From contig JABWDB010000008.1 of the NCBI GenBank assembly GCA_019614645.1, positions 9,858,001-9,922,000 of the forward strand: a stretch of 64,000 nucleotides of DNA. The letters are read 5' to 3'. The position numbers were made by a program, and so were the translations under genes. Under the pieces are notes generated by a model. The model was not told the DNA's origin. It did not search any database and was given only the letters and a program-made list of their open reading frames with translations. Below, in pieces: positions 58,304 to 64,000 of this stretch. This DNA comes from Stratiolaelaps scimitus (lineage: Eukaryota > Arthropoda > Arachnida > Mesostigmata > Laelapidae). Position 1 is the first letter of the stretch. Every line of letters starts with the position of its first letter.

Positions 58304-58490
58304 GCCCGGTGGCGTGGCGCATTCGGGTGCGTCTCGCAATCGGAGGAGAGACACGTAGGTGCACGGGTTCGATCCCCACCGTTGCACATTTCATTTGGGG
58401 TCTTACGAAGCAATGCTAAAAGCAGTACCGTGGACGTTAAATATTGGCTGAGAGTCAGCCTGAAAACCTTAGGCATTCTGGTAGCGTCAT
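58304..58490 (+). repeat. tRNA-derived SINE-like element
   Basis: The head has an A-box-like TGGCGCATTCGG at 58315-58326 and a B-box GGTTCGATCCC at 58366-58376, at normal pol III spacing. The body ends with GTGGACGTTAAATATTGG and CTGAGAGTCAGCCTGAAAA, shared with 48434-48498. A tRNA-like head joined to an unrelated conserved tail is the defining layout of a tRNA-derived SINE. Ticks are known to carry such SINEs, but I cannot assign a named family. Confidence 0.65.
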
Positions 58491-58499
58491 TTGCTATAT

Positions 58500-61400
58500 T
58501 CTTAAGTTTTAGGCCTTCTACTTATAATTTTCCTCGTTACTTCGTTCCTTGTATTGTGTTCCCTTCCCTCTATTTCATCATGGGCATTACCAAGGATATA
58601 TATATATATAGATATGCATCAACATTGTTGTTTTGACCAACAGTCCTCAAAGAGTCTTCCTTTATATGGCTCGCCTGTGATAGCGGTGGGTATAGCCACG
58701 TTCGCCATACGTATTATTATTATTACTATTATACGTAATGTCGAGAATACTCCCCCCTCCGAACCGCGCACTCCAACGTAATATCCTTTACCTCGACTGT
58801 TGTCCATCCACCATACGACCCGTCGACGAGGGTCAACCAGCCCTGTGTGAGTGGATTTAGCCACAGCTTCTGTTATGCTCTGCTCCAGGGAGATCCGTCA
58901 CCGTGACCAATGTAGCGTAAATTCACGTAGCGAACCGGCAAAGGCGAGTAAGGAGCGCGCGTTTACTATAGGTGACGTCGATTTTCGGTAGGCAGGCCTC
59001 GTCGTGGTGGGACCACTGAGCGTTGACTGAACAACCCCTGCTGCTGAGGGCGACACACCACTGTGGCGCCCGATAGTCGTCCAGCCACGATAGGAACATT
59101 AAAGGTAATATCGAGTTGTACGTAAAACATGTCGTTGTGAAGACCGAGCATCGTACAGCTAAGCATTGTGTATGTCAAACGCGCAGCTGTAGATGACGAA
59201 ACCTATTTTAGCGTTGAGCCCTGAAACCTGCATGATCACCTTCCCTTAACACACGCACACACGCTGGAAAGAACAGATGGATCGTAGGCTCTCGGTGGAT
59301 TACCTAAATAGGTTCCCGTCTGCGGCAATTGCTCGCCTCGACACCGCGACAAGAGACGAGTTCGACTTACAATCAGATGACAATCGCTGACGATGACATT
59401 CTTGCTACACACTCGTTCAGTATTGTAATATGGCTGAGACAAGTAATAGGTGCGCACATTTGATACGAAAGGCAACTAATTCACGAATCGAGACGTTCGA
59501 ATAAATCTGCACCACAGGCTTCGCACCACATATGAACATAAGGGGAGGCGCAGAAGATTACTGATTGTCCAACAAATATAATCGACAACTTTTCCATCGT
59601 GGAAAATAACATCAGGGACAACAGCAGCAGCAGTATCAATACAGTGGGCGAGAGTTTTTACCAGCGCTACCGTGAAGGGCGGCCGGTCTCTGCTATAACT
59701 GTTTAAAGGACACGGCACAAGACTAACTTCAATTGTAACTTCAACAGTGAATAGCTGCAGTGCGGAGCACAGCATCTTGAGGTCATGTTACTGACAAGAT
59801 ATTCAGTTAGCATAAGGCAACGAAACATCCATCAATTAGCATAGCGACAACTCAGACGGGAGGGCAACGCTACACTGCTGCTTCGCCTGTGCAGGTGCCT
59901 TGCTTTGAAAACTAAAGACGTCAATTACAGGAATGAGGTCTTCTCCCGGCTGCCATGACATACAACACAGTCCGACTCTAACGAACTGTGTACCGCACGT
60001 GCCGGCCACTGAGAGTTTGCGTTTCAGGCTGAAGGGTCATCAGCCACTCTCCCATACGGCATTTCTCGCCACTAATTCGTATGGGGAGTAACCAGGAGTA
60101 AGGTAGAGAGAGTGCCAAACCAGAGAAGTCTGTTACTGGTAGCACAAGTTTATGATGGAAATGTTTATGTTTGGGTTTATCTCAGCGAACCTAAACAGCT
60201 CTTCCCCACGACAGATAGGAAGAGAGGGCACAACAAATGTATACCGGTTTATTCCCATGGGCAATAGACCCTCGACTTCAAAACGCAATAACATATTTGA
60301 TATTCGACATAGAGAAAGAGCTAGTTTCATAGCTGAGAACGCAATATGTCCGTTTCTGTACAATGGGATGAGTTCTACTCGTACATTTGATAAAAAAAAG
60401 TCTGTCGGATTTTGCGGGCTTTTTCGTACTCGTAAAACGACGCCAGACGAGACCCGACGTTGTTTCCACAACAAATATTCTACGTGTGTCTAGATAACCC
60501 GGAATGACTCCCCGAATTCTCTTCCAAGCGCCAGTATAGAAGTTCTACCTACTGTGTGTGCTCTAGAAAGGGTTACCGTCTATGTTATCCATTTTTACAA
60601 TATAGTGCCCCGATGGAAATTACAGACAGTTGAACTGCGTGGTAGTTCTCTCCTGTTGCAATTCGCAGTTCCTACTGTTACTGGGCGGAAAAAGGCGGAG
60701 ACTACAGCAAGGAACAGACGACGAGAGATCGATAGATGAATATCTCTGCATGCTGTAGTAAACTGGAAGCCGTTCTTCAACTCATCTTAGTTTTGAACGA
60801 ATACGCCAGATAACGATTTTGATACCATATGAGGTCACGTATGCTATTTCAAAGGGTATGTTGAACGATGTCCGTATATCTGTGACGTATGCATGATGTG
60901 TCGGTCATGGATTCTCGTGCGGTTCGGCTCTCAGATACGGTTGCGTACCAATGAAAATATATTGTAAAGGTGTTCCATCATTGTGCAGAGCGCTATTGGC
61001 TGGATCCATGGATAGACCTCATATCACGTAAAGGCGACCTTTAAGTCACTGCTCATGCCGGGCTGTTGGGACACACAAAAACGAATGTCCTCTTTATCGT
61101 AGATTATCCGTTGGATCACGATGCACAACGCCCACACAACCAAAGGCACCTGTCAGACTTCCAGGCAGTGCAGGCACTATTTGGCACGCGCACCTTTGTG
61201 TATAGCTGTTCGAAGTAAGTCCAAGTACAAGAAGTCTGCCTTAATATGAGGACAGTGCATTTCCTCGGCCCGGTGCTCTCATCTCGTCCGGTAAAGCTGA
61301 ATTACCCAAAGAATGGTTCCCCGCGACATCCTCTCTTGGTGCCGGTGCCGTTGCCTCCATTCTTCAGGTCGAAACTGACCGGAGAGCCGCTTAGTCCAAG

Positions 61401-64000
61401 CCCCTTACGATTTGAACTCAATTGAAGCAAACGTCCACTCACGATCACTCGCTATGTCTACGACGCAAGAGATATAGCAAGCCACGTCAAGCCATGGCAA
61501 CCAGTATAATAATCGCCTGCTGCTTCGACAACCGCAGGTGCAACTGATAGATGAGGCTGTTTCGAGGTCGTGCTCACCAGCTATCGGATGAGCATATCGA
61601 AACGGGGCGGGGGTGGCGGTGCAAGGGGCGAATTCGACTTTAATAAGCTGAGCTGCCGCTTCTACTAGGCCAGCCTAGAGCCATACGCCCTTCTCACCGG
61701 CGCCGTAACCTCCGCGCCGCTATCTACTCGACGCAGCAGCCATGTGTAAGCCTCTGGCTTACATGATCATAGTGACGCTGACGGCGGTGAAATCGGCTCG
61801 CATCAGCGCGTCAGGATAGCCTGTCCATTGCCCCCTTGTCGCACGTCAGCGGTGGTGTTCAGCGGTGGTGCCGGGGCGAACCGGGGCTCGTGAGGTGAAC
61901 GAGGCACAATCGTCTATCGTTTCACCGCGACGTACGTATGATTATAGTACGTTGTCCGCGTATGATTATAATCAGGGTGTCCCGCCGGCGGCAGGCACAG
62001 CAGACGGTTTTTGAGGACTGACTTTCAATGAGGGCGGCCAATGTGGTGGGGGCAGAGGGGAACTCGGCGAGTCACACGGCACGGCGAAAGGAGACGGTTC
62101 GACGTTACATCGAACGAATTGAGGTTTTGTGTCTCGATCGATCGATTGGTCGGTCGAACGGACGGAGAGCCGGACAGACCGACAGACGGCTGGTCGCAGC
62201 TCGTAGCCTGCGGATACGGACCAGTGACGCTCACGATATGACAATACGCAAGCAAGCGCTCGGTGGCGTATTCTGCTCGTGGGGTGATGTCACGGTAGAG
62301 CACACGTAAGGAGCGTGAAAAAAATATGACCACTCGAGTTACTCACTCGTAGATGAGAGGTTGTTTCACGGGCAATGGTGTACTGTTATATTACCTAACA
62401 CACATTCGAATGGCCACAGGTTCGAAGGGACACTGCCATTAGTGCGGTTTGACCTAATGTCAACTACAGCGCATATGTGAACGTGGGAGTTAGATATTAT
62501 AATAGTGATGCGGCTGTGGCCTGGTCAGCTAAGACGATTTGCTGGGTGTCGAGTCCTATCCGTCCAGGGCTATGATTCACCGCGCCCTACCATCCATCTA
62601 TAATGAGCAATATTATGACAAGTATACACAATAAATAATCACATAGAGGTGTCAAAATATAGTTGTGAGTAGGACCTGGACTCGATGAGTCTCACACTTT
62701 AAAACATAAAGAAAAAGATTAACAGAGAGAAAGACAGAGTAGGCAAAATTATATGTAAAAAACGATATTTATATATACATTTGTACAAACGTCTGAGGAA
62801 GTACAAAGTTAGACAATTTTTATATATGTATGCGAATGTGTCATCTAAGCACGAATGACAGCTTTGATCTCATGCAATGAATACATAACCAATCAATACA
62901 TCAATTAAGTTGTTCGGGCCAAGAACTCAACCGCAGGCAAAATGGCTATCCAACGAAAGCAAAAAACGCTAGTAGGCAATTAAGGCAAACTCAATTAACT
63001 ACGTCAAAAAGATATGAAGGTACCGGACCAGAATGAAAAATGTAATTAGGACCTTCCGGTTTGAAATCCTTTACTGTTTCTGCGGTTTTCAATAAATTTA
63101 TAAATAACATCGCGTCGATTGGTTAAAATCAAAACAGGTTCTTATTCTATGTGCTACTAGTGCTTTCAAGATGCACAAACACACAACGATAAATCTTATA
63201 AACCTTTGGCCCTCAAAGCGATTGTATCATCGTAACGCTCTTCCGAGCTCCATGGCTCCGGCCCGATCCTCCGTCCGAACACAGGGTGGTCCAGTCGACT
63301 GCTTTGCCGCCCTCAATACCAACATCTTACCAACTCTGAATAGCCTATCAGTGGGGACGCCGAAGCACCTAGATCACATTCTGACCGCAACGAATACATG
63401 CTATCTAATCCACGTACGCCAGCCGAGTCGACGTTCCGTGCTCAACCCAAATCGAGTACAAACATAGGGATCGAGTCGCTCCCATCCGAAGGCTAACAAG
63501 TGCTGCTCATCCCGGGTCTCACAAAAAAATTATCCCGCCCAGGGGAAATGTCGTGAAACGACACTGGTGAACTGAATTAATCGACGTTCCCACTAAACTA
63601 ATGAGTTTGGCCGTATGCTCACAAGGGTCGCTACCGGCTTTGACACGTTATACCGCTAAAGTTGTTCATTTTTCATGAAACGTTGCCTCAAACAGTCAGG
63701 TGTATGCGGAGCAGTAGGGATATGGGAGGAGAGAGCATCTGACAGGGGGGGGGAAGAGAATTCAAAGGGCTATCAATCATTTTCCCAGGCAATACTCTTT
63801 ATCCCAGCCTTGAGTAGAACAGTGCTGTCCCTCACGTATCGACACAACGCTTCCTATCCAGCCTCTGTTTTGCAGTGTGTGGGCAGCTGCTTCATCAGGT
63901 TCAACAAACTGCCTTGTGGAGAACAGGCCATGCAAGGAAGCGACAGGGAAGATATGTAGTATTGAAGGCGCTCGACACCTGTGGTCCACTATACTCACAG
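58500..64000. other. No gene recognised
   Basis: Contains a 99-codon ATG-led minus ORF (59476-59775), a 113-codon ATG-led plus ORF (60152-60493) whose complement is equally open, and a 98-codon ATG-led plus ORF (63171-63467). None has further support. A degenerate B-box-like GTGTCGAGTCC near 62546 follows GTGGCCTGGTCAG and may be a fossil tRNA-like element. A G-run lies at 63746-63754. Confidence 0.4.

Noticed and set aside
62512..62570. tRNA gene near 62.5 kb
   Set aside because: The A-box-like GTGGCCTGGTCAG and B-box-like GTGTCGAGTCC are too degenerate and no cloverleaf forms; at most a fossil.
1..64000. CRISPR array, rRNA, bacterial operon or viral genome
   Set aside because: No regularly spaced direct repeats, no conserved rRNA segments, no Shine-Dalgarno-led ORF clusters and no viral core genes were seen.

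Overview
The window looks like nuclear DNA of a metazoan, most plausibly an arthropod; I cannot name the species. It has no operons, no ribosome-binding-site-led ORFs and no gene of ordinary length. Instead it shows scattered GT/AG splice signals, long AT-rich tracts full of (AT)n, (GA)n/(CT)n and (CAG)n microsatellites, short GC-rich islands, tRNA-derived short repeats and one decayed LINE fragment. This is what introns and intergenic DNA of a moderately compact invertebrate genome look like.

Layout: GC-rich islands stand out by eye at about 1.3-2.7, 10.2-10.9, 13.0-15.0, 15.9-16.7, 18.8-20.5, 22.0-22.7, 26.6-27.1, 40.6-41.7, 43.4-44.9, 49.0-50.3 and 53.6-54.9 kb. Several hold a candidate first exon: an ATG-led frame that stays open up to a strong splice donor. 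The clearest are 6593-6658 (+, with a TATA box about 190 bases upstream), 15915-16469 (-), 20244-20404 (+), 26666-27033 (-), 33711-33919 (-), 49131-49287 (+) and 53890-54118 (-). Between the islands lie ORF-like stretches with coding-like codon use, some with in-frame stops (8065-8325, 21451-22011, 42288-42644). The 30.7-33.9 kb segment is the densest, with two possible convergent 3' ends carrying AATAAA signals.

None of the candidate proteins was recognised, so no gene symbol is given. ORFs of 100-200 codons are expected by chance in 64 kb at this base composition, so length alone is not counted as evidence and most coding calls carry low confidence. The firmest items are the LINE reverse-transcriptase tail at 23053-23445, the tRNA-like/SINE repeats at 25087-25155, 48036-48107 and 58304-58490 (the last sharing its tail with 48434-48498), a diverged repeat pair in inverted orientation (37783-37906 and 40075-40195), a perfect 26-bp hairpin at 20784-20838, a 30-bp palindrome at 30250-30279, G-quadruplex motifs at 21069-21097 and 31870-31890, and the microsatellites. 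I found no CRISPR array, no rRNA, no convincing functional tRNA and no complete transposon. No undescribed system could be demonstrated.
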